64,000 bases of DNA from Euleptes europaea (GCF_029931775.1 NC_079321.1:8028501-8092500), one strand, 5' to 3'. Counted from the stretch's first letter, positions 31,463 to 42,458 are shown. Notes: generated by a model from the sequence alone, not told the origin. Numbers and translations are program-made.

Positions 31463-31845
31463 TAAGAAAATAAGAAAGGCCATGCTGCATCAGACCCAGG
31501 CCCCTCAAGTCCAGCAGTCTGTTCACACAGTGGCCAACCAGATGCCTCTAGGAAGCCCTCAAACAAGACGACTGCAGCAGCATTGTCCTGCCTGTGTTCC
31601 ACAGCACCAAATATCATAGGCATGCTCCTTTGATCCTGGACAGAATAGGTATGCATCATGACGAGTATCCATTTTGACTAGTTGCCACGAATTCCCCTCT
31701 CCTCCATGAACATTATCCACTCCCTTCTTAAAGCCTTCCAAGTTGGCAGCCATCACCACATCCTGAGGCAGGGGGTTCCACAACTTAACTATGCATTGTG
31801 TGAAGAAATACTTCCTTTTATCTGTTTTGAATCTCTTCTGGATAG
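31463..31845 (-). mobile_element. CR1-type LINE 3' end
   Basis: Same 3' UTR extended into the coding end KRKYFFTQCIVKLWNPLPQD on the minus strand. Confidence 0.83.
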
Positions 31846-32276
31846 CACATGAGTTGGCAAAGGAAGTCAATAACTCAGCAGATAATCTGGCATGGACAGG
31901 GCCCACCTAGAAAGGTTAGCCAATCTTCCTACCCAACAGGATCATCCGTTCTGAGTATGGCTTTTCTATGCATAATATTTCCACTTTCTGCTGGCGTTGG
32001 GAGGGCTTTCTGATTCTAAATCTTATGAGCCTTGACTGAGGTGTTATCTGGGGCTGTGTACATGCTGCTTGGATTTCCTGCAAGCAAGACTAGAAGGACA
32101 GAGGCTGTAAACACACACACACACACACACGATTGAAGTCTAGTAGCAGAGGGAGACAAAAAACAGCAATTGGTGCAAGGGAAAATATTTAATAATTAAA
32201 TTGCCCCTACCAGGTTTATCTTTTTCTGGCTCTGCCCCCTAAATCTCCAGGTATTTCCCAATACAGACCTGGCAAC
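31846..32276. other. Unique sequence, (CA)n and a MITE end
   Basis: (CA)n at 32110-32130. CCCCCTAAATCTCCAGGTAT with GACCTGGCAAC (32235-32276) is a MITE end into which the next element inserted. Confidence 0.5.
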
Positions 32277-33403
32277 TAGGGTTGTGCATATCGATAAACC
32301 TGAATGGAAAATAAACTCGAAATTAGCCGTTTTGGTAAATTTCAGGTTTAGGATTTACTGAATGCAAAAACCTGGGGATAAAGCTGAAGTCAAATAGGCG
32401 ATTCCTGAAAAAGCCAAAGAGATACTCAGCTTTTCGGGTTTGGCTATTCACCTTTGCTCAGAGCCATGGCTCTGTGCTTTCTCCCCTTTTTCTTTCTTTT
32501 TTTGACTGGTTTTGTTAGGGCCCCATAGTTGGGGCCCTTTTGAAGTTAAAAGATGGGGCTCATCCAGTCCCATCCGGAGGATTATACCCTCCAACTAAAA
32601 GAGCCGGCTTCAGCAGCCACCCTACCAGGCTTCCGAAGGAGATGTCTTCATCCACATGGATGAGCAATCTCCTTCAGACAGCCCCCTTGGTCATGAGTTC
32701 AGACGGCTCCAATATCACCCACCCCCCATGAAAACTTGCTTTCCAAAAGAAGGTTGACCTGAGTAGAGGCTTCGTTTCCCCACATGGTGACCATCTCTTT
32801 GAATCAGATTTTTCATGACCACAATAAAGGACCGCTCACAGAATATCATTTGCCACCGAAAGGAATGTTTTCCGTGCCTTATTTCTCTTTCATTTAAGCC
32901 TTTCCCCTCCATTTGCAAGCTCATTTGCATGGACATCATGCAAAGTGACCCAGAAACGAAGGCAGAGCCCAGACATCGAGGTGCCAGCCTTGAATCGCTT
33001 CTTTCCGCTAGTCCTTGGCAATGCTGAACTTTTGAACGTGATGAACAGCTCGGCTCGCAATTTAAATGCCTGAAGGATGGGGGCGACCCATTTGCAGGCC
33101 CATAAAATTGGACCCCCTATCCCAAAGTTCACCAAACTTTGATGACCATCTAAGGAGAGTCCGTTGCATTCGTGCTGCAAATTTGGGGGCTCTACTTCCC
33201 AAAATGCACCCCCAGGAGCTTCGGAAAAAAGCCTCATTGACTATAATGGGCCCAAACTTTTCAGGAAACCTGAAAATAAGCTGAATACCCATATTTACCG
33301 GTATGGGAATTTGGCTTATTATGGGTTTACCCTAAAAAGAAATTGGGCCAAAAAAAAACCAGAACCTGAAATTTAACCAAAATATTTTTTTTGCACAACC
33401 CTA
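32277..33403. mobile_element. hAT-like foldback element with 0.5 kb of unrelated interior
   Basis: Termini TAGGGTTGTGCAT and TTGCACAACCCTA, flanked by CTGGCAAC (32269-32276) and CTGGCTAC (33404-33411). The outer arms share TTTACTGAATGCAAAAACCTG and CAAAGTTCACCAAACTTTGA type text with 47526-48053. The interior at about 32520-33040 matches no other copy in the window. Confidence 0.8.
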
Positions 33404-33739
33404 CTGGCTACCCTATCTGTGACTTTATGTCATGCTAATAGCAATAACAGAACGTCTCTAAGCATAGTAATGTCCTTCTTGGGAAAAGCAGGCTTCTTAT
33501 TTCTGTCACAGTAGGCCCCGAGATGTAAGATATGAACCACTGCTCTCCACCATATGAACGCTAGCGACTCAAAACGGTTGTAAATCGGCAGGCCCCAACT
33601 AGGAGGCAGGAAAGAATGAAATCGCCGCGGCAGCATTAGACAGACAAGATTTAATAAAGTAACGGGGAGAGTGGGGGGGTTGCTCAATTGGTAGCCCCAA
33701 CTCACCCCCCGGTCCCTCATCCCCGACAGACAAGTCTTC

Positions 33740-34080
33740 CTGAGCCTCAGCCACCCCCCCCAAAAAAAAGACTCGAGCCCACGAAAAGCCTCCCCGTGAC
33801 TTCAAGAGCGCGTTTTGAACTGTGAGCCGCGCGTCTCCCTCTGCGAAGGAACTTGGTTCTGCTGTCAGCGCTGTCTTTTCAGCTCGCGAGCGAGAGGTCT
33901 GCGCTTGGGCGCTGAGGGCCCCGAGTTCAAACCGCGCTGTCGGCCTGAGGGAGACGGGGAGCCCAGTGCAAAATCTGCTGCGTGTCTTCTCAGCTGTCAC
34001 CGGGAAGCGAAAAGAAAAAGGGAAAGAAAAGCGCAAGGTGTCATGCTCACTCCTTTCCCTCTGCCGCGGGGAAAGGGAAT
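33740..34080. promoter_or_regulatory. CpG-rich segment
   Basis: CpG is frequent (GAGCGCG, GAGCCGCGCGTC, GCTCGCGAGCGAG, CCGCGCTGTCGGCC), unlike the flanks. It could be an unmethylated CpG island or promoter. The 212-codon minus frame across it (33599-34237) shows no domain I recognise. Confidence 0.4.
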
Positions 34081-34646
34081 ATACTAAATAGCTACAAGTT
34101 GCACACATAGGTATATTCATCTTACAGAATACAGGTGGCGAGGAGAATACGCTGGCACAACACAGAAGGGGAGGGGAAGAGGAGCACCCCGCTTGGAAGT
34201 CTGGAGTGAAGGGAAGAAAAGCTTTAACATAAAACAAGAAAACCCCTGGAAGGGGGGGAAAAACCCACCAAGATCTGTCTGTGACTGAAACTTAAAACAA
34301 ACGGAGAATTCTTCAGTGTAAAAGTGCGCCTTTGACAGCCAGCCTGGCAGCACTAAGGAAGACGGGACTTTTTTTTGTGGCGAGTGGAAAAGGCGCCAGC
34401 GTCCTCCTAATGACGAAACCCTGGAGGGGAAATGGAAGAGTAAGAAACCAGATTTATGTAATCGGCTCTCATTTAAGTCCTCTGGATAGTTTAGAGAAAT
34501 GGAATGAATTACGGCAATTCTTAATGAGGCCCGCCTGCCTCGCTTTTATTTTCCCTGGATAACTGGTATCGTAACTCCCAGTAAATAACGGTGGCTTTTA
34601 AATACTGCCAGTGTTAAATGCTATCAAGTCTAACTTTTTTTAATGG

Positions 34647-34862
34647 AAAAAAGAGAGCAAGAGTCCAGTAGCACATTAAAGACTAACAACATTTCTGGCA
34701 GGGTAGGAACTTTTGTGAGCCACAGCTCGCTTCCTCTGAAAAAGTGAGCTGTGACTTACGAAAGCTCAGACCTTGTCAGAAATTTTGTTAGTCCTTAAGG
34801 TGCTACTGGACTCTTGCTCTTTTCTACTGCTATTGACAGACTAACACGGCTACCCATCGTGA
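34647..34862 (+). mobile_element. Short complete Penelope-like palindrome
   Basis: The arms (AGCAAGAGTCCAGTAGCAC... and its inverse to GGACTCTTGCTC) are about 85 bp each. A right extension CTACTGCTATTGACAGACTA to 34862 follows. TTTTTTAATGG is duplicated at 34636-34646 and 34863-34873. The text GTTAGTC..AAGGTGCTACTGG is a very common reptile repeat. Confidence 0.75.
34736..34764 (+). ncRNA. Degenerate hammerhead-like core
   Basis: CTGAAAA (CUGANGA with one change), GTGAG...CTTAC stem, GAAAGC. Confidence 0.35.
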
Positions 34863-35423
34863 TTTTTTAATGGGAGGGGGACGCCCAGACTTTGCCTCTA
34901 TGCTTACATAAACCCACAATCCTTTCAGATTGTGTAGGGGTGGGTGGGATTTTTTCTCTCTCTTGCCTCCCCCCCCCAAAAAAAAGGGCAGATGAAAACT
35001 CCCCAGGGATTTCAGGTGGACCCCATAATCTAATACCGCAGTCCTACGCAGAGTTACCCTGGTCTCAGTCTACGGATTTCAGCGGGGTTTCGATGGAGTA
35101 ACTTTGCATTGGATCGCTCCGTAAATAAACTTTGTTCCATGACTTTGAAGCCTTCCTAACAGTTCGCTCCTGCCCAACTTAGGGGTGGGAAATTATGGTG
35201 TTTATAAAAGTGCACAAAATGGAATTTAAGTTTTTTTTTTTTTAAAAAGCCTTGAAAATTTTATCAAAAGCATTCAAATGAATCTCTCCCCAGGTCAGCT
35301 AATGAGTTGTCACACGCTTGGCCTCTTAGAGCATCGCACCTCCTGCCGACTAAGACAGTTAACCATGTTTTCATCAAAGGAAATGCTCATTAGTAGAGCT
35401 TTCAGAAACTGATTTGATTATAG

Positions 35424-35443
35424 TTTCACTTGTTCAAGTGAAA
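35424..35443. promoter_or_regulatory. 20-bp palindrome with NKX2-like half-sites
   Basis: TTTCACTTG TT CAAGTGAAA. Each half contains CACTTG/CAAGTG, the core preferred by NK2 homeodomain factors. Binding is inference. Confidence 0.35.
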
Positions 35444-36422
35444 TATTTGGAGCTCATTAGGATGATTATGATTCAAGGTCATCGTTTGAAGCTAGTCCTG
35501 TCAATACGAGATAAATGAGGCCCTCATCTTTTCCCCTTCTTTACGTCTGTGCTTTTTAAACTCTTCTGTGCAAAAAAAAAAAAAAAGTTCCATAGCCATA
35601 ATTAATTTTTAGTTCTTCTGTTACAAAGCTGGTTTTCTGGTTTTTTTTTTTTTTTTTAAAGGAACAAAGATTTTGGCTACCAAAAAGGCATTGAAGAACT
35701 ATTAAAAGGAGGAAGAGGCTATCTTGTTTGAGAGAAATCAGAGGAAATCCTTGAAAAGTTCAGTGTTTGAAATCTAGCTCTTTTCTCCTTGACCTTTTCC
35801 AAAGTTTCTAAATGGCACTTTGTACATATTTTTGCACGATCTGTTTTATCTCTAAAGTATAAAACTAAACTAAACTAAAAAAAAAAACTTCCAAGAAGTA
35901 CCAGTGGCTTATTAAATATTTTCTTTTATTCCACATGATAAAGTTAACACCTTTTAAAGTTTTCCCCTCCCTTTCCCCCCTTTTAAAATCTCCACTTAAT
36001 CTCTAAGTGGTTAAAGAGCCATTTAAAGATAAAGAGGAATGGTATTAACTTCTATCGAAAGATGAAGAAACGGTGCATTTGCATACGGCTTGCATCTCGA
36101 TCCTAATTGGTCAGATATCGCCTCCTGCATCAGCATAAAAGGGGAGGTCAGGAAGAAGGGTTTTCTGCCTAATACATCAGACTTGAAAGTTGCACATTAC
36201 AATGGGAAACCACAAAAAAAGGAAAATAGTGGAGCAGAGCTGTTCCTCAATAGGCGTGCCAGTGAGGATAGGAGCGAGACATTTCCCTACCAAAAGGAAC
36301 ACTTCTCCTGTGGCCCACAGCGATGGGTAATGGCTCGATCCAGATTTCCGAAACAGAAAACAGTACCGACATTGATTTAATTATTTTGCTTTTTTCAAAT
36401 CGACGTAAAGTAATAACAGATT

Positions 36423-36456
36423 TTATTGCTCGGCTAAAAATTTTTAGCCGAGTAAT
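36423..36456. repeat. Near-perfect 34-bp palindrome
   Basis: ATTGCTCGGCTAAAAA/TTTTTAGCCGAGTAAT, one mismatch and no spacer. A third CCGAGTAATAAAAT copy follows at 36463. Confidence 0.9.
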
Positions 36457-36496
36457 TTATATCCGAGTAATAAAATATATTTTTACTTTACTTTGG

Positions 36497-36733
36497 GAGC
36501 CAGCGGGGTGTAGTGGTTAAGAACGGTGGTTAGGAGCAGTGGGCTCTGATCCAGAAAACTGGGTTTGATTCCCAACTCCTCCACATGAGCAGCAGACTCT
36601 AATCTGGTGAACTGGATTTGTTTCCTCACTCTTACACATGAAGCCAAACTGGGTGACCTTGGGCTAGTCACACTCTCTCAGCCCCACCCACCTCACAGGG
36701 TGTCTGTTGTGGGGAGGGGAAGGGGGGAGCAAT
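36497..36733 (+). mobile_element. tRNA-headed CORE-like SINE, 3' truncated
   Basis: GAGCCAGCGGGGTGTAGTGG to TGTTGTGGGGAGGGGAAGG. The terminal part is missing. Confidence 0.85.
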
Positions 36734-36862
36734 TGTCACTTCCAGGTAAACTCAGAAGTGACGTGGGCGCTCTAGCAATTGCCTCCAAAAACTCTATGGT
36801 TTCTGGTAAAACCAGAAGTGATGTTGGAGTGTCATGCGGGTTACACACACCCTGATCGTGGC
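36734..36862. repeat. Unclassified repeat with CACTTCC/GGAAGTG pairs
   Basis: TCACTTCCAGGTAAACTCAG AAGTGACG, then TTCTGGTAAAACCAGAAGTG. Related text occurs at 62660 (GTCACTTCCAGGG). Confidence 0.5.
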
Positions 36863-36904
36863 TGCCAGCCATGCCCCTGCAAATCTCCCGCAGGTGCATT
36901 TTGA

Positions 36905-37000
36905 GTTTCCTGGCTGAGTGGGGATTCAAACCTGAGTCTCCCAGATCATACTCCAACACACTAACCACTACACTACACTTGCTCTCACTCATATATACAT
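36905..37000 (-). mobile_element. tRNA-headed SINE fragment
   Basis: CTGAGTGGGGATTCAAACCT (B box reversed) to CTAACCACTACACTACACTT (A box reversed). Confidence 0.7.
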
Positions 37001-37150
37001 GCCCAGTCTGTGGGAAAACTTCTGGGTACAGCAAGGGTATATTTTTACCACGTTCATAAGTTCAGCAGACATTTAACCTCTGCAATGCCCACCCACAACT
37101 GCATGGTCTTCCCCCGCTCTCACTCTGCCAGGCTTTGCCAATCTACTGCC

Positions 37151-37336
37151 TAAGGTTGACAACCTCCAAATGGTGGCTGGAGAACTCCTGCTATTACAAC
37201 TGATCTCCAGCTGATAGAGATCACTTCACCTGGAGAAAATGTCCACTTGAAGTCCCTCCCCTCCCCAAACCCCGCCCTCCTCAGACTCCGCCCCCAAAAT
37301 CTCCAGGTATTTTTCAACCTGGAGCTGGCAACTCTA
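37151..37336 (-). mobile_element. hAT-type MITE with perfect 8-bp target duplication
   Basis: CTACTGCC at 37143-37150 and 37337-37344. Confidence 0.93.
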
Positions 37337-37584
37337 CTACTGCCAGTCTAGTGTTTCCCTACAGGCTGAACATGGCTGGGGAGAAGAAGCCAGACCTTGT
37401 TAACTATCCAGTCTCAGATCTCTGAACTGCGTCTGCTCATTCTATCCATTCCAATCCAATCATTTCACTACTCACAACAGGTTTCTGAGCAGACCTTCCT
37501 CCAATTTTTAGTTTTCGAGTTTTATTTTTTATTTTTATTTCCATTTATAGCCGACCGCCAAAAAACCCAAATCATTCAAGCCTG

Positions 37585-37860
37585 AATGGACCCTAGAAGC
37601 TAAAATGACTAAACTGAGGCCGTCGTACTTTGGTCACATCATGAGAAGACAAGAGTCACTGGAAAAGACAATCATGCTAGAAAAAGTTGAAGGCAGCAGG
37701 AAAAGAGGAAGACCCAACGTGAGATGGATTGACACTATAAAGGAAGCCACAGCCCTCAGTTTGCAAGACCTGAGCAAGGCTGTTAAGGACAGGACATTTT
37801 GGAGGACTTTGATTCATAGGGTCGCCATGAGTCGGAAGTGACTTGACGGCACTTAACACA
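37585..37860 (+). mobile_element. BovB LINE 3' end
   Basis: Codes MTKLRPSYFGHIMRRQESLE, KVEGSRKRGRPNVRWIDTIK and DRTFWRTLIHRVAMSRK without a stop for 78 residues. It ends in ACACAACACACA. The best-kept BovB tail here. Confidence 0.93.
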
Positions 37861-37904
37861 ACACACATAGTGGAATGCAGCCTCATTGGATAGGATCTAC
37901 CTTC

Positions 37905-38130
37905 TTGGACAATGTGTGTGTATAAAATGCTGTCACGTCGCAGCCAACTTATGGTGACCCCATAAGGTTTCGAGGCAAGAAGCTAATAGAGGTGGTTCAC
38001 CATTGCCTTCCTGTGCAGAGCAGCCCTGGAATTCCTGGTGGTCTCCCATCCAAATACTAACCAGGGTCGACCCTGTTTAGCTTCCAAGATCTGACAAGAT
38101 TGGGCTAGCCTGGGCCATCCAGGTTAGTCC
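37905..38130 (-). mobile_element. 5S-headed SINE
   Basis: TGTGTGTATAAAATGCTGTC (tail) to GGGCCATCCAGGTTAG (head), with the 5S-like CTAACCAGGGTCGACCCTG. Confidence 0.85.
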
Positions 38131-38287
38131 TTTGGACATCACCTTTCATAATTATTAGATCTTTCTACCACTATCCTAGAGCAAAATGCACAGTATCGTT
38201 TTTTTTAAAATTCCTTTCACTCCTTAAATTCCATTCCTGTAAATTCCATTACATTCCTTTAAATTCCTTTCACTCCTTCAATTCCTT

Positions 38288-38565
38288 TCAGAGTAGTGGA
38301 GTCTGATCTGGAGAACCGGGTTTGATTCCCCACTCCTCCACATGAGCGGCGGAGGCTAATCTGGTGAACTGGATTTGTTTCCCCACTCCTACCCACGAAG
38401 CCAGCTGGGTGACCTTGGGCTAGTCACACTCTCTCAGCCCCACCTACCTCACAGGGTGTCAGTTATGGGGAGGGGAAGGGAAGGTGATTGTAAGCCGGTT
38501 TGAGTCTCCCTTATGTGGCAGAGAAAGTCGGCAGAGAAAAACCAACTCTTCTTCTTCCTCTCCTC
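38288..38565 (+). mobile_element. tRNA-headed CORE-like SINE, head-truncated
   Basis: Starts at AGAGTAGTGGAGTCTG, just after the A box, and runs to AACCAACTCTTCTTC. Preceded by CCTTTAAATTCC repeats (38200-38285). Confidence 0.83.
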
Positions 38566-39261
38566 CCCAGAAAACACACAAATTTATCAGTTACATAGAG
38601 GTCAAATATATTTGATATAATGTCATATTTGTTTCTAACTATTGAGACTGTTAATTTGTTGAGAATGTATGCTATAAAAGAACACTGCACTAGGACAAGA
38701 AGATGGTACTAGATATAACAAAGCAAAACTCTTTCAACCAGCAAAGATATAATACAGCAAAGCTCTTTCACTGTTTGGCATTATAAAGCCTAGCTATTGT
38801 GCCATAATTTTTCTCTCTATTTTCTTTCTCCCTCACTCTCTTTTTACCTCTTTTCCCCCCTCTTCCCAATTCCCTTTTAAGAAGAGGCTTGAAAGTTAAT
38901 AAATAATTAGCCAGCTTATCGAAAGGGGAATAACCTCGGGTTCAACTTCCTTTAAAAAAGTAGTTAAATAAAACATAAGGTGGTTTGGCACTTTCGGATT
39001 TCAAAAGCTACTTCCAAGAGATGAAACTCAGCGCACTTAGATATTAAAGTCTCAGACCGGCAGTAATTGCCATTGGGTTAATATGGATTGTGAGCTGGTA
39101 GAAAACACTGGAATGACTTGTGGGTTAAGGAGATGGTGGCAAATGGGCAGAACAGCACTGGAAGTCTCAAATCAAATCCTCCCAAATGCCTTTGTAGTCA
39201 TGCCATATGTGTTTTCCCGTGGCTGGTAGACAACTCCCTCATGCTGTTAATGGGCGATGAG
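38566..39261. other. Unique sequence
   Basis: AT-rich to 38870, then more balanced (38930-39240). No gene or repeat family. Confidence 0.4.
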
Positions 39262-39855
39262 TAGGGTTGCCAACCTCCAGGTACTGCTGCTACAAAAAAC
39301 CAGTACACAGCCAATGATCAATATATCAAAAATGCTATTAGATAAGTTACAACTTAAACATGTCAAAGTGTCACCCTACATACATATGGTGAACATAAGT
39401 GAGCAAACAACATACAAACAGTGAACACTTATATATACATGAGCAAATCAGTCCAAAAGCTGAAACAAAATATTTCAGAATAGGCTAATAAGTCTCCATG
39501 AAATTGACCAGAGTAAGCAATTGCAACAAAGGCTAAATTCACTTCTATACAAAATGTTGGAACGCGTGTCCGAGCAAGATGAGAAAAGCCCGGACAAAGC
39601 ACAGGAATTCCTTCCAGATAAGTTGCGTTTTTGCCAAAAAGAATTTGGCTTTTTCAGCCAGCACTTTTTGTTGAAGTGCCTAGTATTGGACATAGAGACT
39701 CGATGAGCTGGAACAAGCTTCTCAGAACATGTCTCTTGCAGTCTCTCCAAAAAGAGTCTTTGGTAATTAGACTCTATGGCATTGAAGTCACCCCCCTCCC
39801 CAAACCCCACCCCCCTCAGGCTCCACCCCAAAAACCTCATGTCAATAGCAACCCT
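39262..39855 (-). mobile_element. hAT-type MITE split by a PLE
   Basis: TAGGGTTGCCAACCTCCAGG TACTG up to about 39290, resuming near 39756 with TCTTTGGTAATTAGACTC. About 80 bases of MITE between the break points are missing. Confidence 0.78.
39291..39755 (-). mobile_element. Penelope-like insert in a MITE (probable)
   Basis: Begins CTACAAAAAACCAGTACAC, like the A-rich extension starts of the PLEs at 13603 and 57146. No clear inverted arms and no endonuclease frame. Assigned by junction and extension only. Confidence 0.5.
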
Positions 39856-40055
39856 AGTTGCCAATCTCCAGGTACCAGCTGAAGATCTCATGCTATTACA
39901 ACTGATCTCCGGCAGATAGAGACCAGTTCACCCGGAGAAAATGGCCACTTTGGCAATTGGACTCTATGGCATTGAAGTCCCTCCCCAAACCCTGCCCTCC
40001 TCAGGCTCCACCGCCAAAACCTCGTGCTGATGGCAAAGAGGGACCTGGCAACCAT
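39854..40055 (-). mobile_element. hAT-type MITE
   Basis: TAGTTGCCAATCTCCAGG to GGACCTGGCAACCATA, head to tail with the preceding copy. Confidence 0.85.
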
Positions 40056-40304
40056 AGTGATGAGTATGATTGAAATAAAGTGGCACCGCCCTATGAGAAG
40101 AGGGGAGGCAATGTGGTTCAGTTGTGGGGAATTCCTTTTCACCGTTGGTCTTGTGTTTGTGGCACGGTGGCAGTAGGAGAGACTGATATCACCCATGAAG
40201 TAAAACCGAAGGGTTAGCCATGCCGCAGCAAGAAAAGAAAGAATACACTCTTTTTTCCAGGGAGTTAAAGCTGCAGTCAGATCTCAGATGTACCCTTGGT
40301 GGTA

Positions 40305-40917
40305 GAAGAAGAGTTGATTTTTATATGCTGATTTTCTCTACTTTTCAAGGAGAATCAAACCGGCTGACAATCTCCTTCCCTTCCTCTCCCCACAACCGAC
40401 ACCTTGTCATGTAGGTGGGGCTGAGAGGGTTTGGAGAGAACTCTGACTAGCCCGAAGTCACCCAGCAGGTTACATGTGGAGGAGTGGGGAATCAAACTTG
40501 GTTCTCCAGATTAGAGTCTGCTGCTCGTGTGGAGGAGTGGGGAATCCAACCCAGTTCTCCAGATTATAGTCCACAGCTCATGTGGAGGAGTGGGGAATCC
40601 AACCTGGCTCTCCAGATTAGAGTCCGCCACTCATGTGGAGGAGTGGGGAATCCAACCCGGATGTCCAGATTAGAGTCCACAGCTCATGTGGAGGAGTGGG
40701 GATTCAAACCTGGCTCTCCAGATTAGAGTCCGCCGCTCATGTGGAGGAGTGGGGAATCCAACCCGGCTCTATAGATTAGAGTCCACAGTTCCTGTGGAGG
40801 AGTGGGGAATCCAACCCGGCTCTATAGATTAGAGTCCACAGCTCCTGTGGAGGAGTGGGGAATCCAACCCGGCTCTATAGATTAGAGTTCACAGCTCATG
40901 TGGAGGAGTGGGGAATC
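40305..40917 (-). mobile_element. tRNA-headed CORE-like SINE with internal tandem expansion
   Basis: GAAGAAGAGTTGATTTTTAT through GTCACCCAGCAGG, then nine repeated head segments (see 40478-40917). The A box end is missing. Confidence 0.85.
40478..40917. repeat. 53-bp tandem repeat made from the SINE B-box segment
   Basis: GGAGGAGTGGGGAATC starts at 40478, 40531, 40584, 40637, 40690, 40743, 40796, 40849 and 40902, exactly 53 bases apart. The last three full units share the CTCTATAGATTAGAG variant, showing stepwise growth. Confidence 0.95.
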
Positions 40918-40920
40918 AAA

Positions 40921-40990
40921 CATACCCAGCTCTTTCAACCTTTCCTCATAGGACTTAGACTCCAGACCCCTCACCATCTTTGTTGCTCAA
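40921..40990 (-). mobile_element. CR1 LINE fragment
   Basis: CCCAGCTCTTTCAACCTTTC CTCATAGGACTTAG is the reverse of the YEERLKELG-coding segment. Confidence 0.75.
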
Positions 40991-41017
40991 ATGCCCAAGT
41001 GCTGTAACACCGATGGA

Positions 41018-41221
41018 TAGGGTTGCCAACCTCCAGGTAGTTGCTGGAGATATCCCACTATTACAATTGATCTACAGCTGATAGAAATCAGTTCACCTGG
41101 AGAAAATGGCCGCTTTGGCAATTGGTCTCTTTGGCATGGAAGTCCCTCCCCAAACCCCGCCCTCCTCAGGCTCCGCCCCCCAAACCTCCTGCAGGTGGCA
41201 AAGAGGGACCTGGCAACCCCT
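41018..41221 (-). mobile_element. hAT-type MITE
   Basis: TAGGGTTGCCAACCTCCAGG to GGACCTGGCAACCCC, full length. Confidence 0.88.
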
Positions 41222-42458
41222 CCCAGTGGAGCTTTTGCCAGTGTCTTCTATGTTGCTGGACATTGCAACCTAGACCTATTCCAAGATTTTTCTTTTAAAG
41301 ATCTTCGCCGCTATAATTACAAGAACGTTTCCTTCTTTTGTTCATTGCTGCAAGGAGCCAATGCAGAGAAACGGCCTGGTAAATTAAGGTAGTCTCCACC
41401 CACTCCTGTTTTTCTTACTGAGCGATTAAATGCCGTCTGCAAAACACACTGCTGTTGGTGTTAGCGACGCTTGACATTCAAACTGTTTACCCATCTTTAG
41501 TCAACTGGACAAAATCCCATTAAAATGCAGAGAGAGAGAGAGAGAGAGCGAGAGAGCGAGAGAGAGAGAGATATGATGATGATGATGATGATGGTTGTCC
41601 ATCACAGAACTGAAGGCGTTCACTTTTTGGTCCTGTTGTAGGACTTTAAAAGTATTTCTTCCCTATATTTAACTACTGAACACAATGGAAGGATCTTTAG
41701 TCTGGTTTAGAAGCTGTACTGAGGCGTTTCTGGCTTGCGTTAAAATACTGAAGCCCCCACCCCAGCCACCCCCCCACTAACAAATGTCACTTTATGTCCA
41801 CAGAAGTTTTTTTGTTCCTCTCAAGGGCACATGTTGGGGACCCCCTGGAGTGACATTCTGTCCTCCTTTTATTGTTGATAGTATACACGCTACCATTTAG
41901 GCCACCGGTGGCAAGCAATGGGATTGTTATGCAAATGATCCCCACATTTACATATTACTCAAAAACTAATCTTCATTGTCCTGTCACTGGATGGGCGTCT
42001 TTGATTGAGAATCGGGGTTTATTTTTTTTCTTTCCATCACGAGCTTCCTTTTAACAAAGTGCAAATGAAACAGAAATCCTCTTAATGGGGCTTCAATGAT
42101 TGTTAATGAAAGCAATTGGTTCTTAAGCTGTCCATCCTATGGATCTGTTGTCAGATACAGAATGGCAAATTATTTGCAAGCGGGTAACTGTTGGGAGAGG
42201 CTTACTTTGGGGGAAGCCGATGAAATCCACGGAACTTACTTCTCAGCATACTTAATAGAATTTTGTCTCTTATAACGAGATATAAGTTGGTGCATTAATA
42301 ATTGTTGTAATGACTTCTCTGATTATTTGTTACGGGACAAATGAACCGCACTAAGGCGTATCTTGTTCTTCACAAATCTGACCACTTTACTCCTTTCTCC
42401 TAGCAGCATGAAACAATGAGAAACTAGATACCAAAATCCTCCTGAAAGTGTTTCTTTG
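41222..42458. other. Unique sequence with GA and GAT microsatellites
   Basis: (GA)n with GC interruptions at 41530-41571 and (GAT)n at 41573-41594. The remainder, especially 42060-42340 (AATGATTGTTAATGAAAGC, GCATTAATAATTGTTG), is AT-rich with many TAAT cores. Confidence 0.45.

Larger units (their letters stand above)
33412..36495. other. Largest repeat-poor block
   Basis: Apart from one PLE (34647-34862) no repeat is seen over 3 kb. The segment 35280-35520 has TAAT and TCAAGTG-type motifs and a 20-bp palindrome. Composition suggests conserved non-coding DNA. Confidence 0.45.

Noticed and set aside
33599-34237. 212-codon frame as a host coding exon
   Set aside because: Longest frame in the window but with no recognisable domain; low-complexity and base-composition effects in CpG-rich DNA explain it. 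Kept only as a CpG finding.
40478-40917. CRISPR-like array
   Set aside because: The 53-bp units are contiguous without unique spacers and derive from a SINE in a vertebrate genome.
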